Source: Gnetum montanum
Taxonomy: Eukaryota > Streptophyta > Gnetopsida > Gnetales > Gnetaceae
Direction of reading: 5' to 3'
Length of the DNA: 64,000 bases
Assembly: GCA_015680685.1 (NCBI GenBank)
Contig: MNCI01022355.1
Coordinates: forward strand, 369,262-433,261
Shown here: one piece after another, positions 43,960 to 54,677 of the stretch
Layout: every line of letters starts with the position of its first letter
How positions within the stretch are numbered: position 1 is the first letter of the stretch
Notes under the pieces: generated by a model
The model's input: only the letters and a program-made list of their open reading frames with translations
What the model was told of the DNA's origin: nothing
Databases searched by the model: none
Program-made: the position numbers and the translations under genes

Positions 43960-46900
43960 ATGACACCCAAACCAAGGCACCCAAGAGACGAAGGACCATC
44001 ACAACCAAGGGACAAGCGCCCACACACGAGAAGGGGATGATGAGTGCAACCGCTAGAGTATGCAGAGGGCTCTCATGCAACTGGGCCCTTCCACGAATGA
44101 CCTAACGTGGAATCTATTCACCAGATTCCCAAAGAGGAGATTCTTGGCGTGCAATCGCTAGGGGATGAGACTCCTGGGATAGCACCACAGCTTGAGGTCA
44201 CCTTGACCCAAGCCTGCCTTGATGCTATCACGTCACGGGAGGTGCAACGGACGGTCCTCCAAGAGTTAAATTTTGGACCATTCCTCAAGAATGCTCCAAA
44301 AGACGTGAGGCTCCAATTGCAAACCTCTTTGATGTGGCCAATCATCACAACCAGTGGTGAGTGGTACTTAGGAGAAACATATCTCTTCTAGACGAATCGG
44401 CAACTAGGGTCAAGAGTAAGAATCAAAGACATTTATGTCTCTTACTCTTCAGAAGCAATAGCACAAGCTCTGGGGTTGCCTAAAATTGGGGCAGATGCGG
44501 CAGAAATTCCAAAGCAAGCCGATCTAGAGGTGAAGGTTCAATGGATCCAACAGTGCTATGGGGTAGAGTGTAAGGAATTTGGCTCCTTAACCATGGCGGA
44601 GAGAGTATACTCCAAGATAGCGTCTTACCATTTGAATCCAACGGTAAGACCTAGCAAACTCACAACCTTCTCCACTCAAGCGTGTGCCACCTTGAGTGGG
44701 AAATTTCCCATGAGTCTTCCATAATTGTTGTTTTTGGAAATTGAAAAAATATTCACTGAGAACAAATGTGGAAGACGAGCACTCCCCTTTCCCTACCTAA
44801 TCCAAAAGTTGTGCAAATGGGCAGGGATAGCATGATACTCTAATGATATCATTCGACGTGCCCCAATTTCCTCATGGTGAGAAATGATGAAAGATAAAAT
44901 GCCTGCTGCTACACAGACAAAGGAAGAGTAGCAACCACCTCCACCACCTGCACAAACAACACAGCCAGGTTTGCAAAACATAGCATAATACATCCACAAG
45001 CTCCGAGAAATGCTCTTGAGCTAGCAAGAGCAATCTGGTAGGACTGGTGGAGGAGAAGATACTTTGGTCTATCACCCTGCCTTGAACCACCTAGAGCAAG
45101 TGGCTCAATCAGTTAGCTTTCTTGAAAGGGCATGGCAGGTATTTTCCATCACTCGAGCACCAATTCCACCCAAAAAAGATCCAAGCATCTAAGATGTATC
45201 AACCGCAACACAATAGTTATTCCCCGAAATCTCAGGGAATGCTGCTACTTTCTCAGTACACTTGGAAGATGGTGAAGAGGCGATGGTCCTGGTGATGCAG
45301 CACCAGGGACAGGAAGTTGCTACTGAAGTGGTTGCTAATACAATTACTATGGCCCTTAATGCACCAGCAGCACCTGTACCAAACATTCATGGACTACAAG
45401 TTGTATAGGTTTCTACCGGAACTTCGCGTAGCAAGATTGATGCAGCCCAACATGAAGAATTATTGGACCGATTGGTAGGAATTAGGCAACTACTTTCGGA
45501 TGTATTTGACCTTTCGGACAACATCACTGCAACCCAGTCAGAGCTGCTATCTGCAAGGGGCAAGAGCATCATCTTAGAAGGGCAACTAGAAGCTACTCAA
45601 GTCGCTTGTCAGCGCTTGGCAATGGAGGTAGCCCAATTAAGAGCCCAGCTTGCCGATCCAGCCATCCTCAACCGTGAAATCACCAGAGATGAAGCTTTTC
45701 AGCAGCTTCAACTTAAACTTCAGGTTGTTAAGGATGTACAAGAGACAGCGATCCTAGACAAGTCCATAGCAGATGCCTGAGTGTATTATTTAGAGAAGGA
45801 CTTGGTGGAGGTTCACCAGGAGAATGTGTAGCTAACCGTAGAAGTTCATCGCCTATGCAATGTTGGTGCAGAGAACAAACACATGAAAGATTTCATCCAC
45901 CAATAACAGGAGGAGCTAGCCAGGGTGAACGTAGACATAAGAAGGTTGGTAGCTGCAAATAGAAATTTGTCAATGGAGGAGGTTCAGGCATTGCGACAAA
46001 ATTCTGCAATCGAAATTTTCGCTTAGAAAAATGAGGCCCTAAAGTTTGAAAAAGTTAAAAATCATTACAGGGACCAAGTGGGATTGCAGAAGGAGGTGAA
46101 CGAGAAGCACATTTAAGTCGCTAAAGCCAAGATGAACCAAGCACTCCAACAGCTCCAAGAGGGAGGTGATATATGGCCATCCATCTTTGATGGGTTGAAC
46201 GCCTACAACAAAGTAGAAATCTGCCTAAAGGAGCTGCAGATCAAAGAAATGACAAAATACATGGAATTAGCCAACCTTCGATATGCAAACCTAGCTATGC
46301 TCATAGCCGGGAGACCATGGTCAGAGTTAGAAAAACAAGTGGCTGCCTCGTATTCCTTATACGAGGGTGAGTTCCAGGCGCACAAGGCAACAAAACAAAA
46401 GCTGGCAATAGCAAACGTGGAACTCGAGGTCCTCCACACAAGCTTTGAAGGCCAACATATCGTCATGAAGGACCTGTCCCAAAGAATGAATGACTACTAG
46501 TAGCTACAGTCATCAATCTAGGTGTTCGATATCGAACACAAGCAGTTCGTAGCCTAGTTTACCAATTTAAAAGAACTCATCCCGGTGCTGCCTTGCACTT
46601 GGGAAGTTCTAGTTCCATCACACATTGGAGAAGCCACCTGGACTGTGAATGACCCCAGAAGCAAAGAAGAAAAAATGAGGTCTCTCTTGGAGGCTTTTTA
46701 GTTGCCTCCAGAAGTTGCAGCTGTTGCAGGACTTCTGACATCCGTGCCACCACCTACGCATGGGCTAGAAGCTGGAGAGGGTTCGTCAGAACCACTGCCC
46801 CCAGGGATGGTACGATCTTCTCCAGCAATTTTGTGCATCATCCTACACAGCAAATGCTCCAGGACAGGCAAGGTGTTCAATTTTGTCTCCGAACATCACC

Positions 46901-47001
46901 ATTTTTGTAATTTGTTCCCCTCTGTAACTCAGGCACTCGGTCAAATTTATGTTGTGTCATGTGTGTCATGTATGTGTTTAAGTTATGTTTGTTATAAATA
47001 A
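43960..47001 (+). pseudogene. E3 third ORF (about 1014 codons, coiled-coil rich), many stops but one frame
   Basis: The ATG at 43960 follows TTTTATTGCAG directly. One reading frame continues to TAA at 46999-47001 with about two dozen stops and, where I followed it, no frameshift. N-terminus: MTPKPRHP, GPSQPRDKRPH. Then a globular region (TLTQACLDAITSREVQRTVL, LQTSLMWPIITTSGEWYLG, LPFPYLIQKLCKWAG), a Pro-rich and Gln-rich linker (44930-45180), long coiled coils (45430-46490: LSARGKSIILEGQLEATQ, AQLRAQLAD) and a Pro-rich tail. It occupies the env-like slot of Athila elements, but I see no clear signal peptide or transmembrane segment. Function unknown. A shortened version is in E1, E2 and E4. 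Confidence 0.7.
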
Positions 47002-47053
47002 GAATACATACCTTCCAAATTGTAAAGTAACTCAAGGACAAGTTTTTGCTCAA

Positions 47054-47064
47054 GCGTGGGGGTA
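47054..47064 (+). other. E3 polypurine tract
   Basis: GCGTGGGGGTA, directly before the 3' LTR at 47065. Confidence 0.7.
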
Positions 47065-47958
47065 TGATGAAGTGTCATTTAGTCAATGTGTCGATTGGGC
47101 CATGTATACGTGGCAGCGTCGACGCGAGCCCGTTGACGTAGCCTCCTTGCGTCGATGTGGCCCCGTTGACGCAAACACCCTTCCCAGCCTATAAATATGA
47201 GCACCTTCCACCTCATTTAGGCATCTTTTTGAGTAGTTGTAGTCAAGCTCTTGTAGTTTTCCCCCCAAGAGATAGAATATTTTCCAAGTGCCCGCAGTAG
47301 GTGTAAGAAAAGTGATCAGATCTTTATTCGAGCATTGATGTATCTGAGCCCATTATCATGATGGTAATAAAGATGAACTATTCAAGCAATCATTGCAGCA
47401 TTTGGACTCAGTCATTTCATGCATTTAATAGTTTAATATGTTTATGCTTTATTAATTACTTGTTAATTACTTATGTTTTCATTATTATAATTTCAATCGT
47501 TATTGTTCATTCATAGTTCATTAAAGACATAAGTACGACCATCTCGAACATAACCCAAACACTTGGTAAGCCTAGTGACACTTAATGTCTGGTAACCCAA
47601 AAGTGTTAGGAGATGCTTAGAATGTGCTCGGAAGATGGAACCGGATACTTATGATAGGAATAGTTAAGATTTAGATCAAGATAATTTTAGATTAATTAAT
47701 ATTATATCCTTATTTTCCAAAATGATTCCAAAAAGATAATTAAAAAGATATAAAAATCATTAGCCTTAATCTCACTTAACCAACATAAACAGAACTTCAC
47801 AAGTGAGATTAGGATGACAACGACCATTCTAACCCAAGGTTTCACTGGTTAGAAGTCTGGTGTATGCTAAGTGCTTACAGTTTGCATATTTCGACCGAGT
47901 CGTGCGTGAACGCTCGTGATTCGTATGGTTGGGCATAGGGATACCTAGCCGCTCATCA
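47065..47958 (+). repeat. E3 3' LTR
   Basis: 894 bp partner of 34717-35630. TATAAATA at 47190-47197. By eye the copies differ by scattered transitions and small indels, fewer than in E1. Confidence 0.9.
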
Positions 47959-48670
47959 TATATATATATATTCATTTTACTAGAAGAGGGTTTTTAATGG
48001 AGCATGAGAATCATCGGAATAATTGGTATTCTTGATTACCATATGAATTCTTTGACTTGCATGAATTTGAGAATTCATCATCCATATCATAACACACATA
48101 GGTTCATGAAATCATAAACCTCTTTTGACCAAGATGGTCAAGCAAGATACCATATGCACCTTGGTCTAATACACTAATTAGATCCATATGGTGGTTACAA
48201 GAACCCTCAATAGTATACCCTTTCCATACCAATGGCCAAGAACTCTTCAAGGATTCTGGATCTCATACCCTAAGGTTTGGATCCACCACCTATTCATGGT
48301 TCTAGTAGCATTAGCTTTAATTAGCTTGTAGCATGAGTTCTTGCTCCCTACTAAATCTAAGCTTGGTTCACCAATGATTATTAGAAGAAAAGTTGGTGGA
48401 TGAATATTGTTGCATGGGCATTCTATTGATCAAAGCTCCACATTGGACCCATTTGGTGCTCTTGCATCATCATCACATATGAGCATTCATAAAGCTCCTA
48501 CATTGATTTTCACATATACAAAAAAACCTTCAAAAGAAAAACAAAATCTCATGATTAATTATCCATTAGGCTCAAAAAGTAAAAAATTCCAACTAAACAT
48601 ACTAATTTTTATTAATTACACGAACAAAAATAATAGGAAAATAAAATTTTAACATGGTGTAGGGGATTTC
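47959..48670 (-). mobile_element. E5 spacer, upstream part
   Basis: Continuation of E5 on the far side of E3, starting with TATATATATA. AT-rich, no gene seen. It ends at the spacer-start box. Confidence 0.5.
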
Positions 48671-48683
48671 TCCCCCATGACTA
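48671..48683 (-). other. E5 spacer-start polypurine-like box
   Basis: TCCCCCATGACTA on the plus strand (TAGTCATGGGGGA on the element strand), placed directly downstream of the protease region, as box 1 is in E2. Confidence 0.55.
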
Positions 48684-48849
48684 ATCCATGTCTATTACTT
48701 GAAAATTCTTTGAGTGATAAATTGAATGTTAGGCATGCTGGGAGGTGAAAGATTTTCATTTGGATGCACTAGGTGTTGCCCAAAAGATGCTTTGTTTGGC
48801 TCATGTGAATGGCTTATGTCCATAGTATAGTAAGATTAAGAAGGATCAT

Positions 48850-49430
48850 AGGATATTCTCTTGTAGTACATCCTTTATGTTTCATCCCTCCTATCAATCT
48901 CAAGGTGAAGGTCTTGGAAAACCAACCTAGCATTTTTAATGCTTAACTAGGCTCTTCCCATGATAAGAATAAGATCCTCTTCCACTTTATCTTCTGATCT
49001 AAGTACCAAGAAATTAGTGAGATATGACCAACCTGCAACAAAAGTGGTTACATTACATACTTGTTCCATGGGTTGTACATATGATTAGTAGGTTAGCTCC
49101 AGCTGAATGTTAGTATGCTTGAGAAAAGGAAGCCCCTAATTAAGATACTATTGGAGTAAAATGAGTTTGACTCCCAAACTATAGTTACAGATAGCTAGGT
49201 AATGATCCTTTTCTCTAATTTGGATCTTCACCATGGAATTGCCAAGATCTTGCTACTTTTTGGATAAACATCACTCTATGACTACCCACAGTACCACCTT
49301 AGATATAGGGATGGTGAGAACATTACCATTGGACGTCATCATTCTATTCCCACCAAACATAGTGATGGAACTCATTCCTAAAGTAGATATTGATATTAAA
49401 GTGTGGTCAAGGATGTTTTGTGAGAACTCA
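48850..49430 (-). pseudogene. E5 aspartic protease remnant
   Basis: Minus-strand reading gives FLKHTNIQLEL, VTTFVAGWSYLTNFLVL and LILIMGRA followed by LSIKNARLVFQDLHLEI, matching NIHLKLANQS, VTTVCGWSYLANFLVI and PIIMERAWLS in E4. It is strongly decayed. RT, RNase H and integrase do not follow; the spacer box does. Confidence 0.6.
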
Positions 49431-49439
49431 TAAGTGTGG

Positions 49440-50437
49440 CTTCCAAATTTCCTTAAATGAATTTCCTCTTCTCATGGTGGAAATAGGGATATAGACCCAA
49501 TACCATGATTTTCGCATTTGCATTTGTAGTAAAATTTCCTACCACAGGACATCAAAGCTCCTCCTGCAACCAAATCTATAAATGTTTGGTAATATTGCTA
49601 AGATGCATGGATAGAAGAAGGATTAATACCATAGATAATATCACATGATTATTCTACCTTGGTTATAGTTGACTAGGTATCTCATCTTGCATGGGACCAG
49701 GAAATAGAAGCTACTACTACTATTGTTGCTCAAAAGCTTGGTTGGCAAGATTGCTAGAAATAGGTAGGTACTATTGAGGTATCATCATTGGGGTTTGATA
49801 ATTACTTTCCTATGTACCATAGAATTAAGGATTTGGTAGAGGTACCATCTATTTTTGCATTCAAATGGAAAGATTCCATGGAGCTACACCCCAAGGATTT
49901 GGAGTTTGCCACTGTTGGTAATGTTGCATGGGCTATGGATACGCACCATTAGGATGGTATGCATGGCTAGGTTATGGAGTCCTCCTTGTTTGCCTCTTGA
50001 TGAATCTAGGATTCAAAGGTACCCTAGATTGCTCCATCTCACCAATCATGTGAGCCATGACTATGTAGCATTGAGAATCAAGAGAGCCTATGCAATATTC
50101 TTAGGGACCCTCATTATCCAAGGAGGATGTGGAAACCTCATTCAAATCTTATTGAATGCTCTTGGAATAGGAGAGCTTCTCTTTACCCTTATCATCATAC
50201 CTCTTTCTTTGTTCATGTGGCACAACTGCCTTGGTTGCATCTTCAACAAGCTTACCCTCAATGTCCTTGAGGGTTATGCTCATCTTCTCATCCATTGCAT
50301 CCCAGACTTACTTTACACTATGGGCCAAGTCTGTTAAGGCTTTGTTGATTCTGACTTGATCCTATGCAAGAGCCTTAACTATAGTAGAAAGTATGATAGT
50401 ATTGCACCTATTCCTTACCTATAGTGGACTTTTAAAA
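49440..50437 (-). pseudogene. E5 gag C-terminal region
   Basis: Minus-strand frames include DAMDEKMSITLKDIEGKL (compare MWNFLDEKFQTVLKI in E1), a charged stretch (HEQRKRYDDKGKEKL) and a Cys-rich CGRKFYYKCKCENHG in the zinc-knuckle position. The N-terminal and capsid parts are missing before the LTR at 50438. So either the 5' end is deleted or the LTR is a separate insertion. The 160-residue plus-strand frame at 49855-50337 is antisense to this. Confidence 0.45.
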
Positions 50438-51337
50438 TGGGCTTTTAGTCACAACCTTAATGGCCCAACACCATGCTATACAATTGTGATCCTCTTGGAT
50501 AAGGTTGAATCATTGCTTATGAAAGTAAGAAAATAAATATTTTTATGGTTTTAATGGTTTATAATGTTTTTGGTATCTTAATTTTTAAGGCATTAATGAT
50601 GCAAAACTATTTAAAAACCACAAGCTTTATTTACTATGCAAATACTAGACTCTACATCAACCAAATAGTTCTGGCCTACATAAGCATGGTAACACTCTAA
50701 CAAAGTGTAGCCACACTTGTGAAAGTGACAACTTAAAACACACAAAATAGAAAAGGAATCACTTACCTAAGGAAGGAAGAGCTCTTCACACAAATTGGAT
50801 GCCAAAATCCCAAAATGAAATTCTTAGGACTAAGTTTGTTTCATATGGAGCTCATCCCATGTATTTTATAGTTTTTACAACATAATGGCAAGGGTTTGCT
50901 AGCGCCCAGGCATCAACAGAGGCTTATTAGCATAACCTAGATAACCTAGAACACACTTGAGGTGGCAAAGCAAAGTGTTCAAACCAAACCATCCAGAAGG
51001 GTGCATCAGCACCCCTATGCTAATGCAAAGGGAGCATTGGTATAGGGAAGCTAGCATAGCCCTACCATAATACTTTGCACTCAATTTTCCAAATAAAAGC
51101 TAGAAGGCCTATGAACAATTTGGAGCCTTCTAAGGATCTCTGAATGAAGCTAGAAACTTTGTGAGAAGCTTGAAACATGTCCTAGACCTATGAGTGGAAA
51201 TTGGAAGGCAAAGATGCATACCTAGGAGATAAAAACCTCAACCATGCACATGAAAATCATAAACACTAGGTTCATAAGACACATCCCAAATATAGGGCTT
51301 ACAATTGACTTATAAAATGCCATTGGATAACTCATCA
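50438..51337 (-). repeat. E5-family LTR (probable 5' LTR)
   Basis: 900 bp, starting TGGGCTTTTAGTCACAA and ending GATAACTCATCA, homologous to 25866-26783 over its length. U3 has GGTGCATCAGCACC (about 51000). No PBS is recognisable at its inner (left) edge and no target duplication with the other LTR was found, so the assignment as 5' LTR of E5 is likely but unproven. Confidence 0.55.
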
Positions 51338-51930
51338 TCAAGATACTCACAGTTCAAATTGGAAGGTTAGGTTTCAATTCTTACACTACTTTTGGATGTG
51401 GCAATAGTGGAGTAGCTTTATGGTAGGACACTCTTGTTCAGTGGATTACATCTACCATAGTATGATAAGAGGTTGTGCTACTAATCTGTATGTCTGTTGT
51501 TTAAGGTTTTGTGTTAGTTATATGTCTTAGAGTACACATAGCTATCTAGTTTTGGTTTCAATACCCTTGCTCTCTCTTTTACTCCTACCTTATCCCCCTT
51601 CCATTTCCCTATAGGAAAAAATGGTTTATTTTCAAAGGAGTATAATGTTCATAGGTTTCAATACTCATCCTTCCCCTTCCCCTTCTCCTTCTTCCTTCTC
51701 CCCATCCCATTCCTCTTCAGTTATAAAAAAAGGTTTAATTTCAAGGAGTAAAGTATTCCCATGTTCAATTTCAAAGGAGTATGCTTCTCTAATGTGATGA
51801 TGCGTCATTATGAAGGAAAATGAGAAGGCTACAATTTAGGCTTCATACAACTAATCTTTATAACCAATTTTGAGAAACCTCCCTTTTGGGGTAGGAAAAG
51901 AATCAAACCTTGCCCATGTTTAGAAGTGCT
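51338..51930. other. Intergenic DNA with a short duplicated segment
   Basis: CT-rich stretch (CCTTCCCCTTCCCCTTCTCC, about 51669) between related segments AAAAAATGGTTTATTTTCAA (51616) and AAAAAAAGGTTTAATTTCAA (51725). No gene recognised. Confidence 0.45.
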
Positions 51931-52782
51931 TGATGAGCAACAAGAAATCCCTATGCCCAACCATATGAATCACTAGTATTTACTAAGCGATTCGATTGAA
52001 TACAGACTTTAGCTCTCCAAGTACATTGGGTCTGGGAAGTGAATATCAAGAACATGATCATTGTCTTTCTAGTTTCACTTATGAAATGAAAAGGTATGAT
52101 TAAGTATCATTGAGGCACATGATTTTTACCATTTTGTCTTTTTCACTAGATTCTCCTAAGTGCTAGAAATAAAGTAAATTTGATATTTAATTAATCTAAT
52201 TAATATAATAACTAGCTAACACTTAATTAATCCTACCATAAGCATCTATTTCCACTTTTCGTATGCATCATGAACACATTGCAATGCTACTAGGCTACCA
52301 AGCGTTAGGCACTACTAGGATTACTAAGCATAACATATGCTCAAAGTGGTCATACTTATGTTTGTTATTTAATTGATATCAATACTTAATTAGAATTCAT
52401 TAAAGTCAAGTACATGAATAATAAATGTATAAGGGAAACATTAATCTATTCCAAGTGCTACAAGGTTTGATTAGAAAAGCTCATATTTATTATCATTCAC
52501 ACTAAGGTGCTCAGGTACATCAATGTTCAAATAAAGATCCATACACTTCTTTGATTCCTACTATAGGCACTCAGAAAATATTCTAAGTTTGAAGAAAATA
52601 AATTGAAAGAGCTTTGCCACAACTAAGGAATGGAATGTTTGGATCATGCACCCAAGTGTTGTATTTATAGGTAGGCATGGATCCTGTGGTATCAAATATT
52701 CAATAACATAGCATGTGATATGATATCAAGGCTATGATATCGGAGTTCTAATATTACAGTTGATGAAAAATACAATTTATCA
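51931..52782 (-). repeat. E4 3' LTR
   Basis: 852 bp. GATATC-type palindromes lie at 52695-52745 and a reverse TATA (TATTTATA) at about 52661. Adjoined on the right by the polypurine tract. Confidence 0.85.
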
Positions 52783-52797
52783 TACCCCCATGTCTAA
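52783..52797 (-). other. E4 polypurine tract
   Basis: TACCCCCATGTCTAA on the plus strand; element strand TTAGACATGGGGGTA, directly before the 3' LTR. Confidence 0.7.
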
Positions 52798-53191
52798 ATG
52801 AAAACTCATCTTCAAGTGAATAAAAGGAGGAACTAGCTCTTTACAAAATATTAAAAAGGTATGGGATTATTGACTAACTAACTGATACACAAACTAACTT
52901 AGATAAAAAAAATAGACACTAGATGCCCAAGTGTATGGATTTACAATACTTTACAAAGTATGATGTTCATGACAACAAAATTGAACACCATGATAAAAAT
53001 TGACATCCAAACCCCTCTAGTGGCTTGAAGACAAGGGAGAAGATCAAATGGTCTCGAAGAGGTCCCATTGCATGGGCTTCTACTACCTACTTTTAGGGCT
53101 ATTTAGGCTATTGATGCCTTCTAGCTCTAGGCTACTTGTCTCTTGGTTGAAATGATCCTGCTTCTAGTCCATGCTTTTCTTTTGGTGCCAT
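52798..53191 (-). pseudogene. E4 remnant of third ORF behind an AG|ATG junction
   Basis: On the minus strand TTGTGATCATAG is followed by ATG (first base 53191). The frame reads MAPKEKHGLEAGSFQPRDK then a stop, PRARRHQ; compare MTPKPRHPRDEGPSQPRDKR in E3. So the N-terminus is homologous to the E3 third ORF, but only about 400 bp remain, ending in the GGATGTCA and GAACATCA blocks shared with E1 and E2. Confidence 0.6.
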
Positions 53192-54677
53192 CTATGATCA
53201 CAACAAAATCAAGGATTAGCATGTGATGTGTAACTTATAACTTTTAGGTACCTTATCTCTTTAGGCAGTTATACTTGGCTAAGTTGTGATTATGGTAGAT
53301 TGATTATTTTAATATTATTTGATTTCTATGGCTACCAGAGTTTGTTGGAAGGGTTTAACTTGCAGAAATTAGTGATTTAATGTTATTTTATTCATTAAAT
53401 CCTTATGGGAGCAAGAGAAATTTTGAAAAAAAAAATTCACCAAAAACCTAAGGTTTGTGGTACCCATGATGTAGAGCTTACCTTTGGTAGCCATAGAACT
53501 AAAAAATGAGGTAAATCAAACAAGCGGTTTGAAAGTTATGGGCTTTAGAAGGTTTTGGGCTCAGAAAATTTTCAACATTAAAGATAAGGGAAAAACAAAG
53601 AGTTTTAACAAAAACTTGAAGTTCTTGAAGAGCCAAAAAGCTATGAACATGATGAAATTCTTAAAGAGGGTTAGATAGTTCACAAAAAGGAGTTTTTCAT
53701 TGGAGAACATTATGGAGTGCATAATTGGATGCCACCGATGGGATGCACAAAAGGTTTGATCGCGAAACTACCTAAGGGATTTAGAACTTAACCAATCCAA
53801 CTAAGAGATATGCAAGTGGATCCTCCCTAAAGTAGGCTCATGCCCTTAATGCTCTTGCATATCCTCAAACCAAGGAGTACATAGGCCTCATGGATGACAA
53901 CTAAACATCAAATCACCAAAGAGACTATCAATGAATTTTAGCCATATCAAAGTAAGACATCTAAAACAAACATGAGAAGAGGTAATGAGGTGAATTATGG
54001 AAAGCATAGGTGAATGATGAGAGAGTGTGTGAAATGGAGTTTTGAATTATGATCACATGAAGCCCCTTGTGAATTTTGTTTTTAAATTTTATATTTTCAT
54101 AGTTTTTGGATGGAAACCACACCATGCAAAGACTTTAACTTCTTGTTATTGGTTAACAGTGAAATGGTGAGAAATCCATGAAAATACCGAAGAACCAAAA
54201 AGGATAGGCAATTACAAAAAAGTATAAAATCCCCTTGAATTCATACCATCACTAGTTCATTAAAAGTTTCATTAAGGAAGGAATTTAATACTTCTAAAAT
54301 AAGGGAACACCATAGAGTTTTGTGGATGGGTGGATGATGTGGACTCATTGCTTGTAATCATTAGAAGAACCATGTCTTAGTTATCAACACAAAAATTTAA
54401 AGATAGAATCCAGACATTAGCAATCAGATAACATTATGGTACAAATCACAATTAGCAAACAACTATAGTTGCACTTAGTCATGTTTGGCAATAAAGAAAA
54501 ACATAAGAGAACATAAACCAAATAAAGTAAAATATGAAAGAAATTGTAAAATATTCAAGAAAGATAAAACATACTAAAGATGGTGTAAAACAAAAATAGT
54601 GAAAAATAAGAAAATATGAAAAACTGAGAAGCCACTTTGTATGATTTAACATGAATGGCAATATCCCTCATGACTAA
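53192..54677 (-). mobile_element. E4 3' spacer
   Basis: Box 1 (TCCCTCATGACTAA, 54664-54677) opens it on the minus strand. A decayed box 2 lies near 53463-53492 (element strand GGCTACCAAAGGTAAGCTC, then CATCATGGGTAC). Block CCTAAAGTAGGCTCATGCCC (53827) matches spacer DNA of E2. No gene seen; the 64-residue plus-strand frame here is chance. Confidence 0.55.

Larger units (their letters stand above)
34717..47958 (+). mobile_element. E3: full-structure Athila-like retrotransposon with long third ORF
   Basis: LTRs (34717-35630 and 47065-47958) start TGATGAAG and end CTCATCA, and the element is bounded by TATAT on both sides (34712-34716, 47959-47963), although the target is a TA-rich tract. Inside, in order: PBS, gag, zinc knuckle, protease, RT, RNase H, integrase with GPY motif, a 2-kb spacer, a third ORF of about 1000 codons and a polypurine tract. 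It is 13.2 kb and inserted into E5. Stops and frameshifts throughout, including damaged integrase catalytic residues, make it inactive. Confidence 0.92.

Noticed and set aside
49855-50337. A 160-residue plus-strand frame.
   Set aside because: It is antisense to the E5 gag C-terminal region and has no recognisable domain.
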